64,000 bases of DNA, from positions 4,498,501 to 4,562,500 of the forward strand of contig CM072344.1 in assembly GCA_036874045.1 (NCBI GenBank), read 5' to 3'. Below are positions 45,263 through 56,220 of the stretch, in pieces; the stretch's first letter is position 1; the number at the start of each line of letters is the position of its first letter. The stretch comes from Cymodocea nodosa. Lineage: Eukaryota > Streptophyta > Magnoliopsida > Alismatales > Cymodoceaceae. The translations under genes were made by a program, and so were the position numbers. The notes beneath the pieces are model-generated. The model was not told the origin of the DNA. It searched no databases and saw nothing but the letters and a program-made list of their open reading frames with translations.

Positions 45263-45521
45263 ATGGAATTGATGCAATTACTGCTGGATGCACTAAGAGA
45301 AGTACTGAGTAACTTGTCAGCTAAAGATCTGTGCAGGCTGTGTTGTGTATCAAAGGAAATTAAAGACTGTATTGAAGAAAAATATTTTCAAGGACTACAA
45401 GCTGCAAAAATGACTAAGATTAGAGATGGATTCATATGGAAGTTATTTAATCGTAGTTCAATTACCCATGAATATTTCAATATGGAAGAAACGACTGGAA
45501 TTCTACCCAATACATTAGAAG
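45263..45521 (+). pseudogene. F-box-like ORF, N-terminal part, cut by a copia element
   Basis: Begins with ATG at 45263 directly after an acceptor-like tatacag. Residues 7-45 read LLDALREVLSNLSAKDLCRLCCVSKEIKDCI, which follows the F-box pattern (L..D.L.E.L..L..K.L.R..CVSK.....I). F-box proteins bind SKP1 and select targets for ubiquitin ligase complexes. The reading frame passes at 45522 into the truncated LTR of the Tork element and stops soon after (45578), so the C-terminal part is missing here. The likely continuation of the same protein type is at 54900-56220. The ORF lies in the 3' part of an Athila-type element, a place where I know of no F-box gene. The F-box call rests on the pattern alone. 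Confidence 0.6.
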
Positions 45522-45608
45522 CCCAAAAGACAAGTTTGCCCCTGTACAAATTACCAAAGAAATACAACCATATTCAATGACACGTACATATACTTGATGG
45601 AAGACACA
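45522..45608 (-). repeat. Truncated 3' LTR of the Tork element (87 bases)
   Basis: cccaaaagacaag to agacaca matches 50651-50737 with three or four differences. The remaining 277 bases of LTR expected to the left are missing. Confidence 0.9.
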
Positions 45609-45685
45609 CGCATCACAAATCTCCACATTGTCTTTCATCAATCTTCACCACGAACAGGTGATGGATCACCAAGACCCAACTTGGG

Positions 45686-47377
45686 TCAACAGCAGCAATT
45701 GACGTTGAGTAAGTCCAAGCAATGCTTGAACTTGCTTTCAACAATGCCCTTTGTAAACATATCAACCGGATTGTCCTTTGTGTTGACCTTCATAATCTTT
45801 ATCTTGTTTTCATTCCTAAGGAAGTGATACTTAACATCAATATGTTTAATTCTGTCATGAAAGAGATTATCTTTGGAGAGACAAATAGCGCTAAGACTAT
45901 CACAGAAGATATCAGCTTTATCAATGCGCCAAACAAAGTCTCCAAGTAAGCCTTTCAACCAAATCCCTTCCTTTGCAGCTTCTATCATAGCCACATATTC
46001 AGCCTCAGTTGTAGACAGAGATACCGTAGGCTGAAGAGTTGATTTCCAACTCACAATAGAACCTGCAAATGTAAAGACATAACCAGATAATGCTCTCTTT
46101 CTGTCAACATCACCTGCATAGTTTGAGTCTGTATAACCAGCCAAAGTACAACCCTGATCTGCTGCATACATCAAGCCAACACCTAGAGTTCCTTTCAAAT
46201 ATCTAAATATCCTTTTAAATGCTTTCCAATGTTCCCTAACCAGATTGGACATGAACCTGCTAACAACACTTAAAGGATATGCCAGATCAGGTCTAGTGCA
46301 TACCATAGCATACATAAGACTTCCAACTGCTTGTGCATAAGGAACTTGCTGCATATCAAGCTTTTCAGAATCAGTTTGTGGACACATCGCAGATGACAAT
46401 TTGACATTTCTGTCATAAGGCGTGCTAATGGCTTTGCATGAAGCCATACCAAATTTGCTAAGGATCTTCTCAATATACTTCTGTTGATTCAAAAACAGCT
46501 TACCAGAATTTCTTTCACGCTTAATCTCCATTCCAAGAATTCTGCCAACTGGACCAAGATCTTTCATATCAAATTCTGATTTTAATGTGTCCTTCAGCTC
46601 CTGTATCACTTCGATATTCTTCACAGCTATAAGAATATCATCAACATATAGTAACAAATAAACATGTGTACTCTTATCAAGAGTTTTAACATATACACAT
46701 GAATCATAGTTGCTGCGTCTAAAACCAACTTTAACTATAAAGGCATCAAACCTTTTGTACCATTGGCGTGGTGACTGTATAAGTCCATACAAGGACTTCT
46801 TTAATTTGCACACCCAATCAGATTTGCCTTTCACCACAAACCCTGTTGGTTGTTCCATCCAAATATCTTCTTCTAACTCACCATGTAAGAAGGCCGTTTT
46901 TACATCTAGTTGTTCCAATTCTAAATTCTATGCTGCAGCAATGGATAACAAAATTCTAATAGATGTATGACGCACAACAGGAGTAAATACTTCATTGAAG
47001 TCAACTCCTTCTCATTGTGAATAGCCTTTGGCGACTAATCTTGTCTTGTGCTACACACTTGCATTGCCTTGAGTCCCAATCTTCTTCTTATAGACCCATT
47101 TGCAACCAACAATATTTGTGTTCTTTGGATGTTTCACTAATTCCTAAGTCTTGTTCTTATGGAGAGATTGGAGTTCCTCCTCTATAGCAGACATCCAAAG
47201 ACTAGCTTCTGAATCTTTCATTGCAGCTTCATATGTAGGTGGATCAACAAAATCATCTACCTCAACTGCTACTTGTAAGGCAAAAGCAACCAAACTGTCG
47301 TAGCCATATCTAATAGGAGGTCTAACGTCTCTTCTAGGACGATCTTTGCCAATGGTTCTTGGTGGTGGTTGCTCCAC
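45686..47377 (-). pseudogene. Tork element RT and RNase H
   Basis: The minus-strand open frame 46918-45686 (410 codons) covers RT from LDVKTAFLHGELEEDIWM through the catalytic YVDD (residues 91-94 of the stretch) to GILGMEI-like DLGPVGRILGMEIKR. RNase H follows, with GYTDSNYAGDVDRKRALSGYVF (catalytic Asp), SLSTTEAEYVAM (Glu) and KHIDVKYHFLR. Upstream (47377-46919) the RT start is readable with stops: ASLWMSAIEEELQSL, then CKWVYKKK and VAKGYSQ. This is the best preserved coding stretch among the mobile elements here, apart from stops such as the one before NLELEQLDV. It reads through LNVNCCC to its own stop. Confidence 0.93.
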
Positions 47378-48400
47378 CTCTTCCTCCTCAACTTCATTTT
47401 CCTAAGTTTCAGATGAGATTTCTCTAATTTCAACTTGATCAGTGATAGGTAGCTGCTATGCATCATCTATCTCCATCTGTTGAGGAAGGGTGTGTTCAAT
47501 TTCTGGTGTTTCACCTGCTAGTTTATCTGTTGCCTATAAAAGAGAATTCTCATCAAAAGTAACATCACGGCTATATATTACTTTGTGAGACTCAAAATCA
47601 TATATCCTGTATCCCTTTACACCAACACCATTGCCCACAAATATGCCTTTCTTGGCACGTGGTTCCAACTTGCCATTATTCACATGATAGTAAGCTAGAC
47701 ACCCGAAAATTCTGAGCTTTGAATAACTAGCAGATCTTTTCAACCATACCTTAGGAGGTATCTTCCCATCTAAGGCACTAGAAGGGGACCTGTTCACTAG
47801 ATAGGAAGCTGTGTTAACAGCCTCTACCCAAAACTTCTTGCTGAAACCTACATGAGACAGCATACAATGTGCCTTTTCTAGGAGTGTTCTATTCAATCTT
47901 TTAGCTACTCCATTTTGCTGAGGGGTATACCTGACAATGTTATGCCGTGTAATGCCTTCATCTTTACAAAAGTTATCAAATTCTTGAGAACAAAACTCAA
48001 GACCATTATTAGTTCTAAGATATTTTACCTTTCTGTCTATTTGGTTTTCTACCTACTTCTTCTAATGCTTGAAGCAAAAAAAAGATTCACTTTTGTGTGT
48101 CAAAAATAAAACCTAGTTCATCCTTGAATGACAATCAATGATAGAAAGAAAATATCTGGAACCTGCAATAGAAGGCTGGCGTGATGGCCCTCAACAATCA
48201 GCATGAATATAAACAAGAACTCTCTTGGAGCTATGCTGACTGTGTGCAAATGACACTCTTTTCTATTTGTCAAAGACACAATGCTTGCACATGTCAATAC
48301 AAGCAACCTTGTGCCCATCAAACTTGCCTAGACTACTCAATTTCTGCATTCCTTTTTGCCCCAAATGACCCATCCTTGAGTGCCACATGATAGAAAAATC
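47378..48400 (-). pseudogene. Tork element integrase
   Basis: Minus strand. Pre-integrase MWHSRMGHLGQKGMQKLSSLGKFDG near 48395-48320 (HHCC finger region with CIDMCKHCVF), a decayed core with FLSIIDCHSR near 48130, then the late part at 47896-47534: MNRTLLEKAHCMLSHVGFSKKFWVEAVNTASYLVNRSPSSALDG, FGCLAYYHV, KKGIFVGNGVGVKGYRIYD. Integrase inserts the cDNA. Multiple TAG/TGA stops and one or more frame changes lie between 48320 and 47900. An acidic spacer before RT covers 47530-47380. Confidence 0.85.
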
Positions 48401-49660
48401 CTACTGACCAGATATAGCTGATGTAGCTATGCCAACAATTGGAGTGCCCTGCAAAATGTATAAGGGACTAGATTTGGTTCCCTTCATAACAACTAACGAG
48501 CCTTTCAGTATGCTGATCTTTCCCTCACCACCTATATATCTATAACCCTTAGCATCAAGGGCCATTAGTGAGATCAGACTTTTTCCAAGCTTTGGGACGT
48601 GCCAAACGTCCTCCTGAATTCTAACTGTGTCATCATGTAGTTTAAATTTTATAGTGCCCACACCAACTCTAGAACACACATCATCATTGGCCAAAGTCAC
48701 TTGACCACCCTCCACCTGCTCGTAGGTGTCAAAATACTCCCTAGTAGGAGTCATATGATGTGAAGCTCCTGAGTCCATAATCCACTGATCATCAGAATAG
48801 GCACTGCAACAAACTGTAAGAGAAAAGTCATCACCTAACGTAGAACTGGTTTCTACCACAGCAGCCTTTCCTTTGTTCATAAGCTTGGGACAATGTGATT
48901 TCCAATGTCCTTTCTCCTTACAGTAATGGCAAGTATCCCTAGAGTACTTGCCCTTCGACTTGCTTCTGCTTCTATTCTTCCCTCCACCTTGTCTCTGGCT
49001 TCTTCCCCTGTTCTCTTACTGCTGAGCTGAGAGGCCAACACCACTTACCTCGTTTATACCATGCACCATGTGCTTGAGCTCCCTAGAATGAAGGCTGGAC
49101 CTCACTTCTTCTAGTATAATTAAATCTCTTCCAACTACACAAGACTGAACAAAGTTTTCATAACTCAATGGGAGTGAATAAAGCAAGATAAGAGCTGCAT
49201 CTTCATCTTCTATGATTACTCCAATATTCTTGAGTTCCATCAGAATAGCATTTAGCTGATCTAAATGCTGCTTAAGAGGTACACCTTCTATCATCTTTAA
49301 AGAAAACAATCTCTGCTTTAACAACAATTTGTTTGTTAAAGACTTAGTCATATACAATGACTCAAGTTTCTACCAAAGACCTAACGAGGTAGATTCATCA
49401 GCAACTTCTATTATAACTTCATCAGACAAACACAATAAGATGGTGGAGTGAGTTTTCTCCTCCTGCAATTCAAACTCTAGAGAATTTTTGTTCAGAGTAG
49501 TATCCTTATTTAAAGGAGCCCAAATACCTTGTTGCTTTAGAAGTGCTTTCATCTTAATTTGCCATAAGCTGAAGCTATTCTTACCATCAAACTTTTCTAT
49601 CTTCAACCCCGAAGTATTCATGTTTTCAAAACAACAAACAACCAGTAATACACACAAGAT
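48401..49660 (-). pseudogene. Tork element gag and protease
   Basis: Minus strand. The gag start MNTSGLKIEKFDGKNSFSLWQIKMKALLKQQGIW at about 49621 is the Tnt1-type beginning. Then come VIIEVADESTS, a stop in place of the expected Trp (49371), LKQRLFSLKMIEGVPLKQHLDQLN and LLYSLPLSYENFVQS. The zinc knuckle CHYCKEKGHWKSHC (about 48935-48890) has all ligands. Then the protease core WIMDSGASHHMT (active Asp at about 48775) and LANDDVCSRVGVGTIKF, ending at a TAG (48401). Gag packages the RNA and protease cleaves the polyprotein. Apart from about three stops it is well kept. Confidence 0.92.
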
Positions 49661-49950
49661 ATAATGTGATTTCAACAAACACAATTCTGCGGCAAGGTAC
49701 ACAATAACAAGCAATATCTCAACAAATATATGCTACTAAAACTACTGATTTCAATGAAATGCAATCAGCCACAAGCCAAGCACACTACTTATCACAAAAC
49801 AATAGCAAATACTCGCACAAACCAAGCACAAAACCACAATCACAAAATGCCCAAAATCCGACAATCAAAGAGTCACTCGTCTAGAAAACTACTATACCCT
49901 AGCCAGATGCCTCCTACTGTATCTCTCTGAATACGAAACTTCTGACCACA

Positions 49951-50330
49951 AAATTTTAAAGGAAGGAATTTCAGGAAGCTTACTACACGTCCTCAAAATA
50001 TGAGATGCAACGAAGCACGGACGAGGAAGGCGCATGACTTGACATCAGAGTGTGTAGAGTGGCACCAGGGACGACGGCAGTTGCGACAATGGGGGATATC
50101 CTTGCGGAAATGGCTTAAACCTTGATCAATCTCTTCAAAATTTTAAAGGAAGGAATTTCAGGAAGCTTACTACACGTCCTCAAAATTTGAGATGCAACGA
50201 AGCATGGACGAGGAAGGCGCATGACTTAGCGTTGGAGTGTGCAGACTAGCGTCGACGACGACGGCAGTTACAACAATGGAGAGATCCCTTTCGCAAATGG
50301 CTTGAACCTTGATCAATCTCTTCGAAACTT
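49951..50330 (-). repeat. 187-bp tandem duplication in the Tork leader
   Basis: aaattttaaaggaaggaatttcagg... starts at 49951 and again at 50138. Both copies run to aaccttgatcaatctcttc, with scattered differences. It lies between the primer site (50350-50372) and gag. Confidence 0.92.
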
Positions 50331-50373
50331 TAGATGCAAACTCAAAGATGTCCAACCTGGCTTTGATACCAGT

Positions 50374-50737
50374 TGTTGTGAGGAAAGATCAAACAAACGT
50401 GGAGCATCTTGGGGTGGCGTGGAGAAGAGATCTACGTGGAAGAGAGGATTGCGAGTGGAGAATTCGAAGAACAACAAATTTACGTGGTTCCCCAACACGG
50501 GTACGTCCATGGGTGATCAATCTATCATGATTCCTTATTGTATGGTTGCTGGTACAAAGAAGGGGGAGAACAAAATCAAGGGATGGTTTGGCATGGCATC
50601 CCTTGGACGTGGATGACCCCTTACATATATAGGGGCAACAGTTGGTGATACCCAAAAGACAAGTTTGCCCCTATACAAATTACCAAAGAAATACAACCAT
50701 ATTCAATGACACATACATATACTTGATGGAAGACACA
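50374..50737 (-). repeat. 5' LTR of the Tork element (364 bases)
   Basis: On the minus strand it begins TGTGTCTTCCATCAAG (50737) and ends CACAACA (50374), followed at once by ACTGGTATCAAAGCCAGG, the methionyl initiator tRNA primer site. acatatataggggcaac (plus strand) near 50620 may belong to its promoter. Confidence 0.9.
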
Positions 50738-50738
50738 C

Positions 50739-53700
50739 TTTGTTAGATCTATTGTAGAAAATACCACCTTGTGCTAAATTTCTAAAGGATTGGTGTACTA
50801 AGAAAAGAGAGCGAAAAGTTCTTAGAAAGGTCTTTTTAGCTAAGCAAAGTAGTTCCCTATTTCTGCCACAAATTCCTAAAAAGTTATCTGATCCTGGAAT
50901 CCCTATTATATCATGCACCATAGGAAATACCAATCTAGAAAGAACCTTAATAGACTTAAGTGCAGGTATAAATGTTATGCCAAGTGATATATTTGCATCC
51001 TTAGGATTAGAAGGCTTAACTCCTACTAGTACGGTTATTCAATTAGTTGATAGAAGTATAAGATACCCTAGAGGAAAAATAGAGGATGTCTTAATTAAAA
51101 TCAAAAAATTTATATATCCTATTGATATTGTAATTTTGGATTCCCAACAAATTAAGCATAAAAATAGTGATACATCTTTAATTTTGGGAATGCCATTTTT
51201 AGCAACATCAAGGACTGTTATAAATTGTAAAACTAGAGTAATGAAGTTAGCATATGGTAATGAGGATACTCAACTAAATATTTTCAAACCAGAAAGGTTT
51301 GAGGAGTTAGAAATATCCTTACATACCATAGACTTTTTAGAGGATGAAGGAGATATGTTAGAGGATGTGATTCAAGAAGAATTAAATAGGCAAATCAATT
51401 CTGAAACTTTAGATGAAAGTGAAAGCATAAATATAGAAGGAGATCTGGAAGAAATTAATTTAGAAACTGATGATGTTCAATTAGGAGCTCTAGCTTCTGA
51501 TGGGCAACATTTAGAATTAAAACTTTTACCTCTTGAATTAACCTATATATTTCTGGAAGAGAAATGAACCTGTCCAATCATTATTGCTTCAGATTTAAAA
51601 GAGGATCAAATAGCTAAATTAAAAGATGTAGTGAAAAGTTATAAAGAAGCAATAAGATGGACTATGATTGATATAAAAGGGTTAAGTTCAAATTTACGCT
51701 GTCACTACATATATTTAGAAGAGAATGCTAAACTTGTTAGAATTCCTGAGAGGAGATTGAATCCAAACCTTAAAGAAGTAGTCAGGAAGGAAATAGTAAA
51801 ATGGTTAGATAATGACATAATTTATCCGATTTCTAATAGCTCGTGGGTTAGCCCAATCCATGTAGTTCCCAAGAAATCAGGATTAACAGTTATTAGGAAT
51901 GAAAGTCAAGACTTGATACCTACTAGAATTCAATCAGGCTGGAGAGTATGTATAGATTATAGAAAGCTGAATGCTGTGACTAGGAAAGATCATTTTCCCT
52001 TACCTTTTATGGATCAAATGCTGGAAAGATTAGCAAGGCAAGAATATTTTTGTTTGCTAGACGAGTATTCAGGTTATAATCAAATTCCAGTAGCATTAGA
52101 GGATCAAGAGAAAACAACTTTCACCTGTCCTAATGGAACTTATGCTTTTAAGAGAATGCCATTCGGATTATGCAATGCACTAGTTACCTTTCAAAGGTGT
52201 ATGCAGGGCATATTTACTAGAATGGCTGAAGATTTTTTAGAAATATTTATGGATGATTTTACTGTATATGGCAACTCATATGAAGTTTGTTTAAGTAATT
52301 TAGACCAAATATTAAAACGCTGTGTGGAAAAAAATCTGGTTTTAAATTGGGAAAAATGACACTTCATAGTTAAACAAGGAATAGTCTTAGGGCATGTTGT
52401 TTCTAAGAAAGGGTTGGAAGTAGATAAAGCTAAAATAGAAGTAATTTCTAATCTACCAAAACCTAAATCAGTAAAAGATATTAGATCATTTCTAGGACAT
52501 ACTGGTTTTTATAGAAGATTTATTAAAGACTTGAGCAAAATAGTTAGACCTTTAACTAATCTATTAAAATATGTCCCATTTAACTTTGATAAAAATTGCA
52601 AGGAAGCATTTTTCAGACTTAAAACTAGCTTAATTTCAACTCCTATAATTCAAACACCTGATTGGAGCCATCCATTTGAATTAATGTGTGATGCATCTGA
52701 TTTTGCTGTAGGAGCAGTGTTGGGACAGAAGATAGAAAAATCTCCTAGAGTGATTCATTATGCAAGCAAAACCTTAAATGATGCTCAAGTTAATTACACA
52801 ACTACTGAAAAAGAACTATTAACTGTTGTGCTTGCCTTAGAAAAGTTTAGATCATATCTGATTGGAGCTAAAGTAATAGTATACACGGATCATGTAGCTT
52901 TAAAACATCTAATAGCAAAAAAAGACACTAAGCCTAGATTGATCCGATGGATATTATTATTACAAGAATTTGATCTAGAAATTAAAGATAAAAAAGGTTG
53001 TGAGAATGTAGTAGTAGATCATTTATCAAGATTACAAATAGAAAAATCAAATATTGAAATTAAGGATAATTTTCCTGATGAATAATTAATGACCATCAAC
53101 ACAATACCTTGGTATGCAAACATAGTTAATTACTTAGTTACTAGTTTAACACCTAAGGATTGGAATAGACAAAATAAGAAATTTTTTTTCTCAAGAGTAA
53201 AATATTACTATTGGGAAGACCCATACTTATTTAAGAAATGTCCTAATCTGGTTTTAAGGAGGTGTGTTCCAAAAATTGAATATCAGAGCATATTATCTTT
53301 CTGTCATGACCAAGCTTGTGGAGGGCATTTTAGCTTAGGGAAAACTGCTGCAAAAATTCTGCAATGTTAGTTTTATTGGCCAACACTATTCAAAGATGCT
53401 CATAAATATTGCTTAAGTTGTTTAAGATGTCAACAAATAGGAAGAATATCAAAGAGGAATATGATGCCTCTTAATCCATTTGTTGAGGTTGAAATCTTTG
53501 ATGTGTGGGGAATAGATTTTATGGGTCCATTTCCTATGTCTAATCAATTTAATTACATATTGTTGGGGGTGGATTATGTATCTAAATGGATAGAAGTTAT
53601 TCCTACAAAAAATAATGACAATAAAGTGGTAATACAATTTATAAGAACTAATATATTTGCTAGATTTAGAATACCTAAAGCTATTATCAGTGATAGAGGA

Positions 53701-54415
53701 ACTCATTTCTGTAATAGAAGTTTTGAAGCCTTAATGAAAAAATAGGGAGTAAACAACAATATTGTAACATCATATCATCCACAAACAAGTGGACAAGTAG
53801 AAAGTGCTAACAAACAAATTAAGTTAATCTTAGAAAAAGTAGTAAATCCTACTAGAACAGATTGGGCTAATAGATTGATAGATGCACTTTGGACTTATAG
53901 AACTGCTTATAAGACAAGCTTAGGTATGTCATCTTTTAGGCTAGTATATGGAAAATGTTGTCATTTACCAGCTGAAATAGAACATAAAGCTTATTAGGCA
54001 TTAAAAACTTTGAACACTAATTTAAATCAAGCTATTTAAAATAGGAAAATGCAATTAATTGAATTAGAAGAATTTAGAAATGAAGCTTATTCGAAGACTG
54101 TAAGAGAAAAAGAGAAAATGAAATTCTGGCATGATAGGAAAATTATTCCAAAAAGCTTTGAAATAGGACAAGAAGTATATCTTTACATGGCTAGACTCCA
54201 TAACCATCTAGGAAAATTAAGATCTAGATGGGCAGAACCTTACATAGTTCGAAATATTTATCTCTATAGAGCTATTGAGATTAAAAATCTTAAAAATCAG
54301 AATATCTTTAAAGTAAATGGGCATAGACTTAGACCTATTCTGAAAATACCAAAAAGTTCTTGTAGAATTATAGAAGAAGTCAGAGTAGAGGATTACTCGA
54401 GCTTTACTTAGTAAA
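50739..54415 (+). pseudogene. Athila pol, copy 2: protease, RT, RNase H, integrase
   Basis: Collinear with 36308-39978 at roughly 95 percent identity by eye, but in one single reading frame from end to end. It starts inside the gag-protease linker (the Tork LTR ends there). Domains: protease (LIDLSAGINVMP, copy 1 has LGVG), RT with WVSPIHVVPKKSG and FMDDFTVYG, RNase H ([26 protein letters not shown]), integrase finger (HDQACGGHF ... [11 protein letters not shown]), [16 protein letters not shown]-terminal part to 54411. Stops: TAG 50755 and TGA 51565, both also in copy 1, then copy-specific TGA 52357, TAA 53083, TAG 53368, TAG 53743, TAG 53995 and a TAA near 54037. Not functional as it stands. 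Confidence 0.92.
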
Positions 54416-54898
54416 AAATCAGTTTTTATTTTATTTTTATAAAAAAAAGAAGAATTTAAATTATTATTATAAAATATAAAAAATCGTTGCGGTTCAACTG
54501 ACTAGATCCATCAATATGACTAAAACATAAAAAAACTATATTAATTTTTAGTAAAAAAAATTTTGGTTTAAACGAAACATATTATCGGTTCAACCGAGAA
54601 AAAATGTCGATCTGACCAAAACATAGTATTAGTTAAACCTGTAAAAAAAAAAACTATTATCTTAAGTTTTTTTTTATTATATCTACCACAAAATTAGAAA
54701 GAACAGTGATAGAGAAGATTGGTAGTTAGGAGGAGGAAGAAAGAATAGAAAATGAATAATAAGCTGAACAAAGCCATTTGGACAAAAATGACTTTGCAGA
54801 TTCCAATGAAGAGTAAGAAACTCTTCAGCAATTTATGGAAAGAATTCAAGACAGAATAGAGAGTTCTGCCAGCTCACCACCACAGACAAAAGCAGAAT
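54416..54898 (+). pseudogene. Athila accessory ORF, second copy, internally deleted
   Basis: 54416-54680 matches the spacer after integrase in copy 1 (39979-40262). At about 54684 the text jumps to the equivalent of 41630 (ttagaaagaacagtgatagagaagattgg), so about 1.37 kb is deleted, including the hairpins and the N-terminal half of the accessory ORF. At about 54898 it leaves the accessory ORF (after accacagacaaaagcagaa) and enters the F-box-like C-terminal part, a second deletion that removes the capsid ORF. Confidence 0.85.
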
Positions 54899-54899
54899 T

Positions 54900-55469
54900 A
54901 TGGGGATGGATGAAAGATTAATCATATACAAGACCAGACCAAGGTATGCAAGTCTATTACCTGATATTTTGATAAGAAATCTTATCACAAGAGAAGAATG
55001 GAATATAGGAAGACCTAATAGATATGAAGTACCAACTGTAAATTGTGGGTCGGCTTTAATATTTTCTGATAAAAATTCGACCATTCTTGAAAAATTATAT
55101 TATTGGAGACCTACAGGAAATTGGGATGAAGATTTATGCTTAAGTGTGTATAATTTTTTGAATAGATCTTGGACTGAAAATACTATGATATATCTAGGAC
55201 AGAAATCATTAATTGACAACATGCATGTCATACTTGATAGATATATATATCTAGTCATAGATATATCAGTTGCATTTAGATCTGATTTATACATTGTAAG
55301 CATAGATAGTTATGATGAATATATAGAAATTTGTTTATACCGAGAGAAATAGCTAAACCACCATCTGCAGAATTTGATAAAATTCAAATAGGGATGTGGT
55401 ATAATGAATATGATGATCCTACTTTATGTCTAATAAGATGATGGGATGAATTGATGAAATTTCAAATAT
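54900..55469 (+). pseudogene. F-box-like protein, C-terminal part, first duplicate
   Basis: Plus-strand ORF 54900-55352 (MGMDERLIIYKTRPRYASLLPD ... YEVPTVNCGSALIF ... EKLYYWRPTGNWDEDLCLSVYNF ... YIYLVIDISVAFRSDLYIVSIDS), continuing with frame changes to 55469. Strings such as VILD-(R/G)-YIYLV...LYIVSIDSYDEYIEI resemble the F-box-associated type (V.LNG.LYWL ... I.SFD...E.F.EI.LP), but only loosely. From 55022 on the text is repeated at 55482. It is attached to an accessory-ORF fragment by a deletion, so its original N-terminus (compare 45263) is lost in this copy. Confidence 0.45.
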
Positions 55470-56220
55470 GGATTATGAAAAATATGAAGTACCAACTAAA
55501 AATTATGGGTCAGCTTTAATATTTTCTGATGAAAATTCTACCATTCCTGAAAAATTATATTATTGGAGACCTATTGGAAATTGGAATGAAGATTTATGCT
55601 TAAGTGTGTATAATTTTCTAAATAGATCTTGGACTGAAAATACTATGATATATCTAGGACAGAAATCATTAATTAATAGCATGCATGTCATACTTGATGG
55701 ATATATATATCTAGTCACAGATATATCAGTTGCATTTAGATCTTATTTATACATAGTAAGCATAGACAGTTATGATGATTTTATAGAAATATTACCTATA
55801 CCTAGTGATATAGCGAAATCACCATCTTCAGAATATGATCAAATTCAATTGGGAATGTGGTATAATGAATATGATGATCCTACTATATCTCTGATAAGAT
55901 GGTGGGATGAATTAAGAAATTTCAAATATGGATTATGAAAGACTTAAATGAATGGAATTGGGAAGAAGAATATATTGAAATAGATGTAGAAATAGAAACA
56001 GCTACATTATCTTAGAACAAAAGAGGATCTCTTTCTGCATTTCATTTCATTAATGGTAATACCTTATATTTAGTATTGATAACATACTGCAAGTTTACAA
56101 GCTAAAAAGGAAAGCAAATTGCATTAAAATAGAATTAATAGCAAGAAGAATTACGCCTAAAAAGTTTGCATGGACTGACACGTTTATTCCATTTGTTACT
56201 ACTTTTCAATCATGTTTTTA
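55468..56220 (+). pseudogene. F-box-like protein, C-terminal part, second duplicate and end
   Basis: ORF 55468-55938 repeats 55022-55480 (460-base period, so the duplication shifts frame) and reads on further than the first copy: EILPIPSDIAKSPSSEYDQ, LGMWYNEYDDPTISLIRWWDELRNFKYGL. Beyond the stop the text still looks coding with frame changes: MKDLNEWNWEEEYIEIDVEIETATL, GSLSAFHFINGNTLYLVLITY, IELIARRITPKKFAWTDTFIPFVTTF (to about 56219). The order of an EI.LPSD step, an acidic-aromatic segment and a final IPFV-type end is what I would expect of an F-box-associated propeller half. Domain identity is inference. Confidence 0.45.

Larger units (their letters stand above)
45522..50737 (-). mobile_element. 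Tork/Tnt1-type copia element, 3' LTR truncated
   Basis: 5.2 kb on the minus strand in the order 5' LTR (50374-50737), primer site, duplicated leader, gag, protease, integrase, RT, RNase H, remnant of the 3' LTR (45522-45608). All pol domains are present with their main motifs. The element sits exactly between two unlike parts of the Athila composite: the F-box ORF at the left and the middle of the gag-protease linker at the right. The flanks therefore do not match and no target-site duplication can be seen. Several stops make it non-autonomous now. Confidence 0.9.
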
